A DNA stretch of 34,169 nt from Tannerellaceae bacterium. Its GTDB lineage: Bacteria > Bacteroidota > Bacteroidia > Bacteroidales > Tannerellaceae. The DNA lies in contig JAJQFE010000006.1 of NCBI GenBank assembly GCA_021201295.1, positions 1 through 34,169 on the forward strand, given 5' to 3'. The notes below the pieces were generated by a model that saw nothing but the letters and a program-made list of their open reading frames with translations, was not told where the DNA came from and ran no database searches. Below, in pieces: positions 9,097 through 16,520 of the stretch; within the stretch, counting starts at the first letter, position 1; every line of letters starts with the position of its first letter. The position numbers and the translations under genes were made by a program.

Positions 9097-9741
9097 ATGA
9101 AATTCCTAAAATTTTCGGCTTTCTTTTTGCCTTTATTGTTTACTTGTTGTAATAATATAGATGATCCACTACTTAGTATTTCTTAGAAAAATGCAACAAG
9201 TAATAATATTATTCAAAATGAAAGTTTAACACTATGTGATTCTGTTCTCCATATTACCTCTATTGAGGAGTTTAATGCTTTACTTTCCTCTTTTACAGTT
9301 GATGATCAGATTTTCTCTGATACAGTAAATGAAATAATGCCATTTGCAAGTCTTGTGGATATGACCTATAATGGTACTCAATCACGAACAATAATTAGTG
9401 AAAATGTAATTACTACATTTGATTTCCAAACAGCTCAACGTATTGGGGTTACTGCAAATACAAAATATTATGTAAGTTTTTATAGAGCTAATGTTGTGGT
9501 TAATCATCCGGAAGCAATTACTTATATGCAGAAAGATTCTCCAAGTTGCGGAATCAGACCGGATAAAGAAAATTGGAGTACAGATTTTGGATATGCTGGT
9601 TCTATTTCAAACGGTAAATTTTATATGTATTCAAATGTTGCCTTAATAAATAAAGAAGTAGGTGCAGCAAAAGAACTTAATAAATGGTATCCCAGAGCGC
9701 CAGCTAATCTCATTTGGTTATACAGAATATATACAAATTAA
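9097..9741 (+). pseudogene. lipoprotein gene with an in-frame TAG stop
   Basis: ATG at 9097 starts MKFLKFSAFF and a lipobox-like LFTC (Cys17), then TAG at 9184-9186 (codon 30). The same frame is otherwise open to 9741, giving 214 residues if the TAG is read through. The downstream part is protein-like (SVLHITSIEEFNALLSSF; TKYYVSFYRANVVVNHPE). It carries a DSPSCGIR motif and a WYPR motif close to the C-terminus, shared in order with the next gene (DSPNCGQR, WYPC). The two therefore look like paralogous surface lipoproteins of an unrecognised family. A downstream ATG at 9337 could start a 134-residue product but would lack the signal sequence and probably mislocalise. Confidence 0.78.
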
Positions 9742-9770
9742 TCATTTAACTTATTTAATATTAGAACAAT

Positions 9771-10543
9771 ATGAAAATTTATCTGTAGCTTTTTTTATTA
9801 TCGGCCTATTAATCACGTCATGTAATAAACATGAAGAAGAAACTCAGCTTTTGAGTAGTGAGTTAACAAATACCCAAATTCGGCAAATTGAATTGCAAAA
9901 GAAAATGGATCAATATTTGCAAGAATATCCCCATTCAATTATAATTAATGATTCCACTATTTTACCTATTTGGATAGAAGAAAGTTTTATAGATTTAGGA
10001 GATGTTGATATACAAAACTCACCTGAATTATTTAAGGCTCAAAACGAAATAATAATTCCGGCAAATGCCCAAATTTTAGGCATTTATGATTATTATGGAA
10101 GAGGACAGGAAACAGGAAGAACTTTCCGGGGAATTTTGTCATTACTTAGTAATATATCTAATCCTATAGGTCTTAATCCAGGTGCATATTATGGAGATGA
10201 GATATTCTATACTACAAATGTACAGTGTAGAAAACATCCCACAGATGTAAACACCGGACAATTAATTAAAACAAAAAAGTGTACTCCCATTCCCTGGGAT
10301 TCACCTAATTGTGGTCAAAGAATACAATTTGTATCTCCAGAAGGAGGTGTTTGGGATTATGGCAGAGGTTATACAAGTATACTAAATCTTGACTATAACG
10401 ATTTGCAACATCAATTAAAAATGAAAACATTCCTAATTAATATAACAGCAAATCGATATGGGCAGGCAATGGATGTCTGGTATCCCTGCGAACGTAATAA
10501 GTTAGTCTACACATACGCAGTTTTAATAGAAGATAATATTTAA
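9771..10543 (+). pseudogene. paralogous lipoprotein gene with a frameshift in the signal peptide
   Basis: The ATG at 9771 reads only MKIYL before TAG. Adding one A to the A4 run at 9774-9777 restores MKNLSVAFFIIGLLITSC, a textbook lipoprotein signal with Cys18, joined to a long open frame ending at 10543 (about 257 residues). The mature part has a Gln/Lys-rich helix (IRQIELQKKMDQYLQE) and then a domain with the DSPNCGQR and WYPC motifs seen in the preceding gene, plus extra cysteines (VQCRK, KKCTP). The frame is also open upstream to 9662, but that part overlaps the preceding gene and is not signal-like. The spacing of 29 bases implies an operon. Function unknown. Confidence 0.78.
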
Positions 10544-10602
10544 ACAAATTGCTTACTTTCTTAAATCAAATAGGGAATTAAAGAAGAGAATTTTATCCTA
10601 CT

Positions 10603-10643
10603 TTTCCGAATGAACTTATTATAAAAACGAGTTTATTCGGAAA
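10603..10643. repeat. 14-base inverted repeat (hairpin) between island genes
   Basis: TTTCCGAATGAACT (10603-10616) pairs with AGTTTATTCGGAAA (10630-10643) with a single G-U substitution and a 13-base loop. No T-run follows on either strand, so it is not a typical intrinsic terminator; it may stabilise mRNA or attenuate expression of the next gene at 10668. Confidence 0.6.
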
Positions 10644-10667
10644 GGTAAAAAATAGACATAAAGTGAT

Positions 10668-11233
10668 ATGAAAATAAATCTTATAATAGTTCTTTTATTC
10701 TCATCATTCATTTGTAAGGGACAAAAATTCCTATTAGAAAGTGGACTCTCTACATCTCACCTTAATTACTCTTTTAATAATAATAAAACCTCACCTCAGG
10801 TAAATATAAATTTATGGTATTTTGAATCTAACTTCTTCTTTATATCAAGTGGTTTCGGATACATAAAAAAGGAGGGACAATTGAATACCAAAAGGTCGAA
10901 AATGGTCTTACTACGAATTATTCAGAACTTAATAAATATATAACCGTTAATACGAACATTAATTTAAAATATTCCTTCCCTGAAATAGATTTGTATATAG
11001 GAATCGGACCACGCTTAGACTATAGATTAAATGAATATATTCCGTCATATTTACAAGCAACCCATAAATGTTTATGGGGAATAAACACTGATATAGGTTT
11101 AATATATTGGTATAAAAGAATTGGTGTCGGATTAAATTATAGCTATTTACCTACCTTTACTGAATTTATAAAAAACGATAGATATAAAGATAAAACTCAT
11201 AAAATAGGATTTCAGCTGGCATATAATCTATAA
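10668..11233 (+). pseudogene. small outer-membrane barrel gene broken by a frameshift
   Basis: The first part (10668-10943) has a signal peptide (LIIVLLFSSFICKGQ) and beta-strand sequence (FLLESGLSTSHLNYSF, FFFISSGFGYIKKEG). After the A4 run at 10890-10893 the frame runs into unrelated residues and stops. Shifting by one base there continues as VENGLTTNYSELNKYITV, then YIGIGPRLDYRLNEYIPSY and GVGLNYSYLPTF, ending with FQLAYNL at 11233, a typical barrel C-terminus. The restored length is about 188 residues. The lesion is a one-base loss, like those in two other genes of the island. The general family is the small outer-membrane beta-barrel group; no specific function is evident. Confidence 0.8.
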
Positions 11234-11402
11234 AATATAAGCTTCAACATTTATTTACAAACATTTATTTGTTAATCTATTAACTTATTGATCTGTAAAT
11301 CTCATTCTGAACAAAGTAGGTATATAAAAACTCAAACTAAAAAATAGGATCCTTTTAGAAAAAATACAAACTAAATGGATCATGCCTAATAGACAATTTT
11401 TA

Positions 11403-11693
11403 TCAAACCGAAAACTCTTCCGGTAAACCTCCATCCACCGTCAGACCTATACATTCCACATCCCCCAGGTTGATCGTGTTCCCGTTATCTAAGTTTTCCG
11501 ACAACACGATGACGAGTCCATTGAGCACCGCATCCACATCCGCCGGAGTAGCAGTCGTATTAGAGGAAATTTTTTCACTAAACTTTTCCAGCGGCACACA
11601 TTCATTCAGACGAACCTGTCCGAAATACATCTCTTTTCCGGCATTTTCTCCACCGGGAATTTTTCTTTTAACAGCATGAACTTTTAACGCCAT
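11403..11693 (-). CDS. HU-like DNA-binding protein, probably C-terminally truncated
   Basis: Reading from ATG 11693 (MALKVHAVKRK) gives 96 residues resembling the HU-like domain proteins of gut Bacteroidales: VPLEKFSEKISSNTTATPADVDAVLNGLV is the helical pair, and NGNTINLGDVECIGLTVDGG the start of the beta part, where HU proteins usually show LGDFGSF. Family members known to me continue past the EEF motif with an IKK..V.F.PG segment of some 20-40 residues; here the frame ends at EEFSV with TGA and TAA adjacent, so the DNA-arm region seems lost. The upstream in-frame Met at 11717 is rejected because a -7 box lies at 11720-11727. Role: probable nucleoid or phage/mobile-element associated DNA binding, if functional at all. 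Confidence 0.68.
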   Translation of the reverse strand: MALKVHAVKRKIPGGENAGKEMYFGQVRLNECVPLEKFSEKISSNTTATPADVDAVLNGLVIVLSENLDNGNTINLGDVECIGLTVDGGLPEEFSV

Positions 11694-11719
11694 AATACCA
11701 TTGATTTTAAGTAACAAAA

Positions 11720-11727
11720 CAAAGATA
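11720..11727 (-). promoter_or_regulatory. -7 promoter element of the HU-like gene
   Basis: The plus strand CAAAGATA is TATCTTTG on the minus strand, an exact TAnnTTTG match, 26 bases ahead of the ATG at 11693. No -33 TTTG at the usual spacing. Confidence 0.5.
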
Positions 11728-12231
11728 CAACCCCATCCGGGGGTTTCATCCTCCTGTGTCCGCCAGTGTCAGATAAAGGGGAAAAAACCAGATAGAAAAA
11801 GAAAATCGCATGCTAACCACCTCCCAGGTCAGGATCTTAGTCAACCATTTAGGAGAACCTTGATCTGTCTCCCTTTACCTCCTTTTGACTTTTCCCACGG
11901 CGTAAAACTCAAATCCCCTACTTCCCGTTGTCATTTTCCGCAGAGCGAGACGTGGTTACCCGTAGGGAAATCCACAACTCCCCCGGCGGAAAACCACCCC
12001 TCTTTCCACGGAAAAAGCCGCTTTCTACCACAAAAAACAACGGTGGAAAAAACAGTGTTAAAATATGCAAACCATGGAAGGATCTATGGAAAAAAGACGT
12101 CAAAACTTCAGACAATATATAATTAATTATTAATAATAATATATATATTTTGTCTTTTAATGAATATATTTAAAATCTGGTAGATTTTCGCTTTTTTCAT
12201 GGAAGAAACTTAAAACTAAATCTGATGAAAA
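11728..12231. other. GC-richer non-coding stretch upstream of the HU-like gene
   Basis: About 500 bases without a credible gene. Frames open on both strands (for example 11701-12126 plus, 11918-12115 minus) translate to Pro/Ser/His/Arg-rich or Phe-rich low-complexity sequence unlike a folded protein. The section 11940-12055 is full of short GTGGAAA/TTTCCAC words that can form small hairpins, such as CCAC/GTGG around 12030-12045. Around 12118-12160 it becomes a simple AT repeat. It may be a degraded gene or the flank of an element; I cannot identify it. Confidence 0.4.
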
Positions 12232-12277
12232 ATGAAAAATGAGAACATGCAGGCCAATCTTCCTAAAAGCCTCCTAA

Positions 12278-12483
12278 AAGTCCCGCAGGGACGGCCCATA
12301 TTTAGCCTGGGATGCAAGTCCCAGGTCAGGTATCAGGAGTCCATGGAGTGCTGTAAGCACGACACTGCATATACAAACCGATTGTTTACAGAAGAGGGGA
12401 TGTACTTACAGCACACCCCGGTGGGGAATTCCCTACCTGGGACTTGCATCCCAGGCTAAATATGGGCCGTCCCTGCGGGACTT
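12278..12483. mobile_element. REP/MITE-like palindromic element with 49-base perfect inverted arms
   Basis: The left arm 12278-12326 (starting AAGTCCCGCAGGGACGGCCC) is the exact reverse complement of the right arm 12435-12483 (ending GGGCCGTCCCTGCGGGACTT). The 108-base centre holds a second, nested 10-base inverted pair, GTGCTGTAAG at 12348-12357 and CTTACAGCAC at 12405-12414. The arms themselves contain smaller palindromes: GTCCCGCAGGGAC and CCTGGGATGCAAGTCCCAGG. GC content is far above that of the flanks. There is no transposase, and a frame across the left half (12232-12459) is not protein-like. The design fits a non-autonomous palindromic repeat (REPIN or MITE type) mobilised in trans. 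Confidence 0.8.
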
Positions 12484-12671
12484 AAGAGACAAATATCACT
12501 CTTCGAAAAAATCTTCCGAATATGACTGGGTGGAATCCGGGGTTATTGGCTAAGGCCGATCTACGATTCACATGGCAACCCTTTCGGGGTAATTACTTAT
12601 GGATCGTAACTTTTTTAATTTCTTATTTTACTTTGGGACACCTTCACTTCTTTTATTTTTTATAAACTGGC
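12484..12671. repeat. second GC-rich hairpin module beside the palindromic element
   Basis: This sequence without a gene holds a GGGGTTATTGGC block (from 12538), an ACCC-TTTCG-GGGT hairpin near 12578-12590, and a TACGAT (12562-12567) / ATCGTA (12603-12608) inverted pair. Its composition resembles the adjacent palindromic element more than the flanking AT-rich DNA, so it may be a further module of the same repeat family. From 12609 on it is T-rich and merges with the 3' end of the DUF4293 gene. Confidence 0.4.
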
Positions 12672-13130
12672 TTATCTTAGTCGTTCAAGGGAGCGGACTA
12701 AGGCTTCATCGGCTCCGATGTTACGGATAGCGAGGTAGTCCAGGATGATGTTTATCAGGGGGAAGCCTAAGGCGATCTTAGGCATGAACTGCAGATCCGT
12801 TTCTCCTTTCATATTCCATATGATATATCCTACCAGGCCATAGAAACCGACCATTAACAAACCATTGAAGATAGAAAGGCGAATCTGTAGGATACGTCTT
12901 TTAAATAGAAAAATAGTAACTAATGCCACGAAGGCTGTGATTACGGTTAAGGCATACAATCCCCAGGTAGGATACAGTAATTCTCCCTCAGCCCCGAATG
13001 TACTGATTCCGGAGATATCAAACCGGTAAAATGCCTCCGGAGCCTGCAAAACACCTAAAGGTAAAAAGAGTAATGTCATAGATAATATGACAATTATCAA
13101 CAAATAAATAGTCTGGATTCTTTGTAACAT
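12672..13130 (-). CDS. DUF4293 family membrane protein
   Basis: A 152-residue protein matching the DUF4293 family found across Bacteroidota. It starts MLQRIQTIYLLIIVILSM, with the typical N-terminal helix, and has four predicted membrane segments at about 6-27, 55-78, 86-107 and 120-137. The family's role is unknown. In Bacteroidales it commonly sits beside the omega subunit and BamD genes, as here. A terminator-like hairpin separates it from rpoZ, so it may be expressed partly on its own. Confidence 0.88.
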   Translation of the reverse strand: MLQRIQTIYLLIIVILSMTLLFLPLGVLQAPEAFYRFDISGISTFGAEGELLYPTWGLYALTVITAFVALVTIFLFKRRILQIRLSIFNGLLMVGFYGLVGYIIWNMKGETDLQFMPKIALGFPLINIILDYLAIRNIGADEALVRSLERLR

Positions 13131-13160
13131 AGCTTATTTAATTGATAATTAATAATTAAG

Positions 13161-13295
13161 AATTGATAATTGAGTATCCATAACCGGCCCATAAAAACGG
13201 AGACTTCTTCAATATTTTTCATATTACAAGAGTCTCCGCGATCTTATGTGTTGCTGACTATTGACTCATCAATCGTCAATTGCCAATTATCAATT
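13161..13295. repeat. AT-rich inverted repeat flanking the rpoZ terminator
   Basis: AATTGATAATTG (13161-13172) is the reverse complement of CAATTATCAATT (13284-13295), and further AATTGATAATT/ATTAATAATT words lie next to it at 13140-13160. The pair encloses the terminator hairpin at 13198-13238, giving a nested structure. Such AATTGATAATT repeats are frequent in Bacteroidales intergenic regions. Confidence 0.55.
13191..13238 (-). terminator. intrinsic terminator after rpoZ
   Basis: CGGAGACT (13198-13205) pairs with AGTCTCCG (13231-13238). On the minus strand the stem is followed by TTTTTAT (13191-13197). It lies 60 bases downstream of the rpoZ stop. The 25-base loop is long, so termination may be partial. 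Confidence 0.7.
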
Positions 13296-13297
13296 CG

Positions 13298-13630
13298 TTA
13301 AAATGCATTCTTTTCTTTAGCAGGGTTTTTAAAATAGACTTTCCCTTCTTCATATTCCTGAGCAGCAATCAGGGTGGGTTTAGGTAATTTCTCGTAATAA
13401 CGGGAAATCTCAATCTGCTCTCTGTTTTCGAACACCTCTTCCAGATTATCGTTATAAGAGGCAAATTCCTGCAATTTCTTTTCGAGATCATGCTTCATTT
13501 TCACACTGATCTGGTTAGCCCGTTTGGCGATGATCATAGTAGTTTCATATACGTTTGATGTATCTGAAGACAATTTCATCATGTCACGGGTTACCGTGTT
13601 TGCCGGTGCATTTGATTTTCTGTAATCCAT
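13298..13630 (-). CDS. rpoZ: RNA polymerase omega subunit (Bacteroidota type)
   Basis: A 110-residue protein of the Rpb6/omega family. The core YETTMIIAKRANQISVKM is the conserved helix that clamps the beta-prime C-terminus during polymerase assembly, followed by the acidic segment NLEEVFENREQIEISRYYEKLPKPT. Length and sequence fit the Bacteroidota version, which is longer than the 91-residue E. coli protein. It begins 24 bases after the bamD stop, so bamD-rpoZ is an operon. ATG at 13630 is the only sensible start. Confidence 0.92.
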   Translation of the reverse strand: MDYRKSNAPANTVTRDMMKLSSDTSNVYETTMIIAKRANQISVKMKHDLEKKLQEFASYNDNLEEVFENREQIEISRYYEKLPKPTLIAAQEYEEGKVYFKNPAKEKNAF

Positions 13631-13654
13631 ATTTCGTTTAATTGATTAAATACA

Positions 13655-14470
13655 TTAATAGTAGAAAGAATCGGACACGCACTTGCTGGCATATTCAAAA
13701 TAGCGCTGCGCCTGTCTCACATATTTACCGTCCGGATATTCATTCAGATAATTGTAGTATTCATCTATGATTTCCCGGTAGCGGCCCTGTAATTTTTCTT
13801 CAACGCTGACTAATGCCAGTTCATAGCGGGAACGAAGCATATAATAAATATATTCTTCCCGGTATTTGGAATACGGATAGGTCTTTAAAGCATTTTGTGC
13901 TGTAATCACACAGGCTTCATAATTATTACCCATATAAGTTCCCAGATTATAATAGAGGCGAACGGCCATCAATTCTTTATAAGCCAGCTTTTCCTGCAAT
14001 TCAAACAAAATATTCTGGGCTTCTACCGCTCTTTCTGTTTGCGGATAGTATTCCAGATACAACTGGAGCTGAGCAATGGCATCATATGTCTGGGACTGGT
14101 CCAGACGAGGGTCCGGAGAATCCAGGTATAAACCGTATCCGGAATAGAAACGGGCTAATTCTTCATACTCTCCTTTCGGATAAGTATTATAATAGGTTCT
14201 GAAATACTGGGAGGCTGTCTGGTAATCTTTCTGTCCGTAATAACTTTGCGCTAACAGATACAAAGATTCTTCTGCATAGGCAGTTCCCCTGAAGATTGTA
14301 ACGAGTTCCTCTAAAATAGTCGCGGACTTATTATATTGTTTCGCATTGAAATACTTCTTGGCATAGGAGTACTTCATTTCATAGTCCGTACTTTTTAAGA
14401 TCTTATTATATTCACCACAGGATGATAATAAGACGGTGATCATCATCAATAAATATACAACCTTTTTCAT
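13655..14470 (-). CDS. bamD: outer-membrane assembly lipoprotein BamD
   Basis: BamD is the essential lipoprotein partner of BamA in the machine that inserts beta-barrel proteins into the outer membrane. The 271-residue protein has a lipoprotein signal with lipobox LLSSC (Cys18), then tetratricopeptide-type helices: YSYAKKYFNAKQYNKSATIL, ESLYLLAQSYYGQKDYQTAS and FRTYYNTYPKGEYEELARF are the characteristic BamD repeats. The C-terminal half continues the same solenoid to YFEYASKCVSDSFYY. It is co-transcribed with rpoZ, a common Bacteroidales arrangement, and has its own promoter at 14489-14519. No lesion is seen. Confidence 0.94.
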   Translation of the reverse strand: MKKVVYLLMMITVLLSSCGEYNKILKSTDYEMKYSYAKKYFNAKQYNKSATILEELVTIFRGTAYAEESLYLLAQSYYGQKDYQTASQYFRTYYNTYPKGEYEELARFYSGYGLYLDSPDPRLDQSQTYDAIAQLQLYLEYYPQTERAVEAQNILFELQEKLAYKELMAVRLYYNLGTYMGNNYEACVITAQNALKTYPYSKYREEYIYYMLRSRYELALVSVEEKLQGRYREIIDEYYNYLNEYPDGKYVRQAQRYFEYASKCVSDSFYY

Positions 14471-14488
14471 TTATATGTATTTAGCGTA

Positions 14489-14519
14489 CAAAGTTACTAT
14501 TTCCTTATCAATTAACGAA
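14489..14519 (-). promoter_or_regulatory. promoter of bamD-rpoZ
   Basis: The plus strand CAAAGTTA at 14489-14496 is TAACTTTG on the minus strand (-7 box). CGAA at 14516-14519, 19 bases further, is TTCG (3 of 4 to TTTG at -33). It lies 19 bases upstream of the bamD ATG and downstream of the ACT-domain gene stop. Confidence 0.6.
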
Positions 14520-14536
14520 GCACTAAACGTTAATAT

Positions 14537-14962
14537 TTATAACTTATACAGATCGTTTGCAGCGATTAATGTCAATTTATTGGCTTTTAATACAGCTGCG
14601 CATGTCTCCACATCGTCCGGCCGGATCACTACATGGGCCACCTCTCCCTGGGAAAAAGCATACATATATTCGACAAATATCCCTGCTGCTGTAATGACTT
14701 CCATTGCCCGGGCCAGTGCACCCGGCTGGTTGGGGCATTGCAGGCAGATCACGTCTGTTACGCTTACCGCGTATAGCTGCTCTTTTAATACCCGGATCGC
14801 TTTATCCGTATCAGAAACGATGAGGCGAAGAATGCCAAAATCCGAGTTTTTAGACACTGTAAAGGCAGACATATTAACACCTGCTTCACCTAAAATTTTT
14901 GAAACTTCTGTAAAACGTCCTTTTTTATTTTCGAGAAAAATAGATAGTTGTTTAATTAACAT
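14537..14962 (-). CDS. tandem ACT-domain protein
   Basis: A 141-residue protein made of two ACT domains: residues 1-70 (LSIFLENKKGRFTEVSKILGEAGVNMSAFTV) and 71-141 (LQCPNQPGALARAMEVITAAGIFVEYMYAF). Each has the Gly turn (KKGR, QPGA) where small ligands, usually amino acids, bind. The family regularly lies next to phenylacetate-CoA ligase genes in anaerobes, and here it follows paaK with a gap of 17 bases. It probably sensed an amino acid or aryl acid for that ligase. It is intact even though its partner gene has an in-frame stop. Confidence 0.88.
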   Translation of the reverse strand: MLIKQLSIFLENKKGRFTEVSKILGEAGVNMSAFTVSKNSDFGILRLIVSDTDKAIRVLKEQLYAVSVTDVICLQCPNQPGALARAMEVITAAGIFVEYMYAFSQGEVAHVVIRPDDVETCAAVLKANKLTLIAANDLYKL

Positions 14963-14979
14963 AGCTTTTTCTTTTTTAG

Positions 14980-16281
14980 TTAAACGAATTTCCGATTATC
15001 AAACACCCGTTTGGCTTTTCCCATACTACGCTCAATGCTGCGTGGTTCCACAATTTTCACTTCCGGTTGCAGGCCCAGAATAGTCTGTAGGCGGTTAGTG
15101 ATCTTCTTTTTCAGATTAATCATTTTAACCATTTCATCCGAATAGCATTCAGGACGTGCTTCTACATGAACCTCAAAAGTATCCACGTTGTTTATCTGGT
15201 CTACAAAAATCAGATAATGAGGTTCGAACTCAGGCATTTCCAGTATGACGGATTCGACCTGGGATGGGAATACGTTCACTCCACGGATAATCAGCATATC
15301 ATCACTTCTTCCTAAAATCCGGCTCATGCGAACTGCTGTCCGGCCGCAGGCACATTTTTCATAATTCAGGGAAGTCAAATTCCTTGTCCGGTAACGGATC
15401 ATAGGCATGCCTTCTTTGGTGATGGTCGTAAATACCAACTCTCCCTGTGTACCAGGTTCTACCGGCTCCAGCGTATGAGGGTCTACGATTTCCGGAAAGA
15501 AATGATCTTCCCATAAATGAGTACCCTCCTGACATTGACATTCACACCCTACTCCCGGACCTATGATTTCTGTTAGTCCATAAATATCGTAAGCTTTGAT
15601 TCCCATAGATTCTTCGATCTCTTTACGCATATTTTTGGTCCATGGTTCAGCTCCGAAAATACCAATCTTTAACTGGAACTCTTCCCTGGGTATTCCGGAA
15701 TCTTTAATCGTCTCTGCCAGGAAAAGTGCATATGAGGGTGTACAAGCCAGGGCTTTAGCGCCAAAATCGTGCATTAACTGGATCTGTTTTTGTGTATTAC
15801 CACTACTCATGGGAATCACTGTTCCTCCTATATTCTGTACGCCTCCATGCAGACCTAACCCACCGGTAAACAATCCATACCCATAGGAAACCTGTACAAT
15901 ATACTCTTTGGTTACTCCGTAGGCATATAAACAACGGAAGACCACTTCATCCCAGATGGAAAGATCTTTACGGGTATATCCTACGACGATAGGTTTTCCT
16001 GTAGTTCCGGAAGAAGCATGCAAACGAACGATTTCGGACATCGGTACGGCCATTAATCCGAAAGAATAATTGTCCCGCAAATCAGTTTTCACGGTAAACG
16101 GTAGTTTCGTAATATCTTCTATGGATTAAATATCATCTGGAGTAATACCCAGCTCCTGCATTTTCTTCCGGTAGAAAGGGGTGTTATGATAGGCATGGGT
16201 AACCACTTTTTTCAGCCGTATACTTTGTAGATTCTGCATATCTTCGCGGTCCATACATTCAATCGTTTCATTCCAGATCAT
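14980..16281 (-). pseudogene. paaK: phenylacetate-CoA ligase gene with an in-frame TAA
   Basis: The enzyme activates phenylacetate or other aryl acids to CoA thioesters with ATP. From ATG 16281 the frame reads MIWNETIECMDREDMQNL and so on, typical of the PaaK N-terminus, up to TAA at 16126-16128 (codon 52, in DDI-stop-SIEDITKLP). It then stays open to 14980, for 433 codons in all, the normal family length. The rest is complete: the AMP-binding loop SSGTTGKP, YDIYGLTEIIGPG, YRTRNLT and RSDDMLIIRGVNVFP. The change is one base from AAA, CAA or GAA. Restart at the GTG at 16092 would give 370 residues without the first 63, which carry part of the N-terminal domain. Function is therefore probably lost or reduced. 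Confidence 0.82.
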
Positions 16282-16420
16282 GGTAATAGTATAAGTGTTT
16301 TACAATTGAAAATAATTAACTTCTGCAAATTACTAACTTTTTTCCAACTCACTTTCTGATGTGGTCAATAATTACTAAAAAAATCGGTTAATGCGGGTAT
16401 ATACTCCATGAATCAAAATG

Positions 16421-16508
16421 GGTAGTTGCTGTTTCTTTCTCGTTTGCGTTGCTTATCTTTGGGGAAAAAATAGTTAGCAGAAAGAAATATTAACTACCAA
16501 CTATTTTT
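16421..16508. promoter_or_regulatory. promoter of the MFS gene inside nested inverted repeats
   Basis: TATCTTTG at 16454-16461 is an exact -7 box 59 bases before the MFS ATG. It sits at the centre of an imperfect inverted repeat: GGTAGTTGCTGTTTCTTTCT (16421-16440) against AGAAAGAAATATTAACTACC (16479-16498), 16 of 20 positions complementary. A second, perfect 10-base pair, AAAAATAGTT (16466-16475) and AACTATTTTT (16499-16508), could fold the leader RNA. No TTTG lies at the usual -33 distance, which hints at activator dependence. Confidence 0.6.
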
Positions 16509-16520
16509 ATTAAACCATAG

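Noticed and set aside
9662-9770. Upstream extension of the 9771 lipoprotein frame
   Set aside because: It overlaps the end of the preceding gene and lacks a signal; a one-base repair at the ATG 9771 gives a perfect lipoprotein signal instead.
11701-12126. Open frame of 141 residues on the plus strand
   Set aside because: The translation is a Pro/Ser/His/Arg-rich string with no domain or signal, overlaps the HU-like gene start and promoter, and has shadows on the other strand.
12232-12459. Open frame of 75 residues across the palindromic element
   Set aside because: It follows the inverted-repeat DNA exactly and has no protein-like composition; palindromic GC-rich repeats often give such spurious frames.
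16441-16478. Invertible promoter upstream of the MFS gene
   Set aside because: The arms have four mismatches in 20 and the interior is only 38 bases without a complete promoter in either direction, so a regulator dyad or leader hairpin is more likely; kept as an open alternative only.
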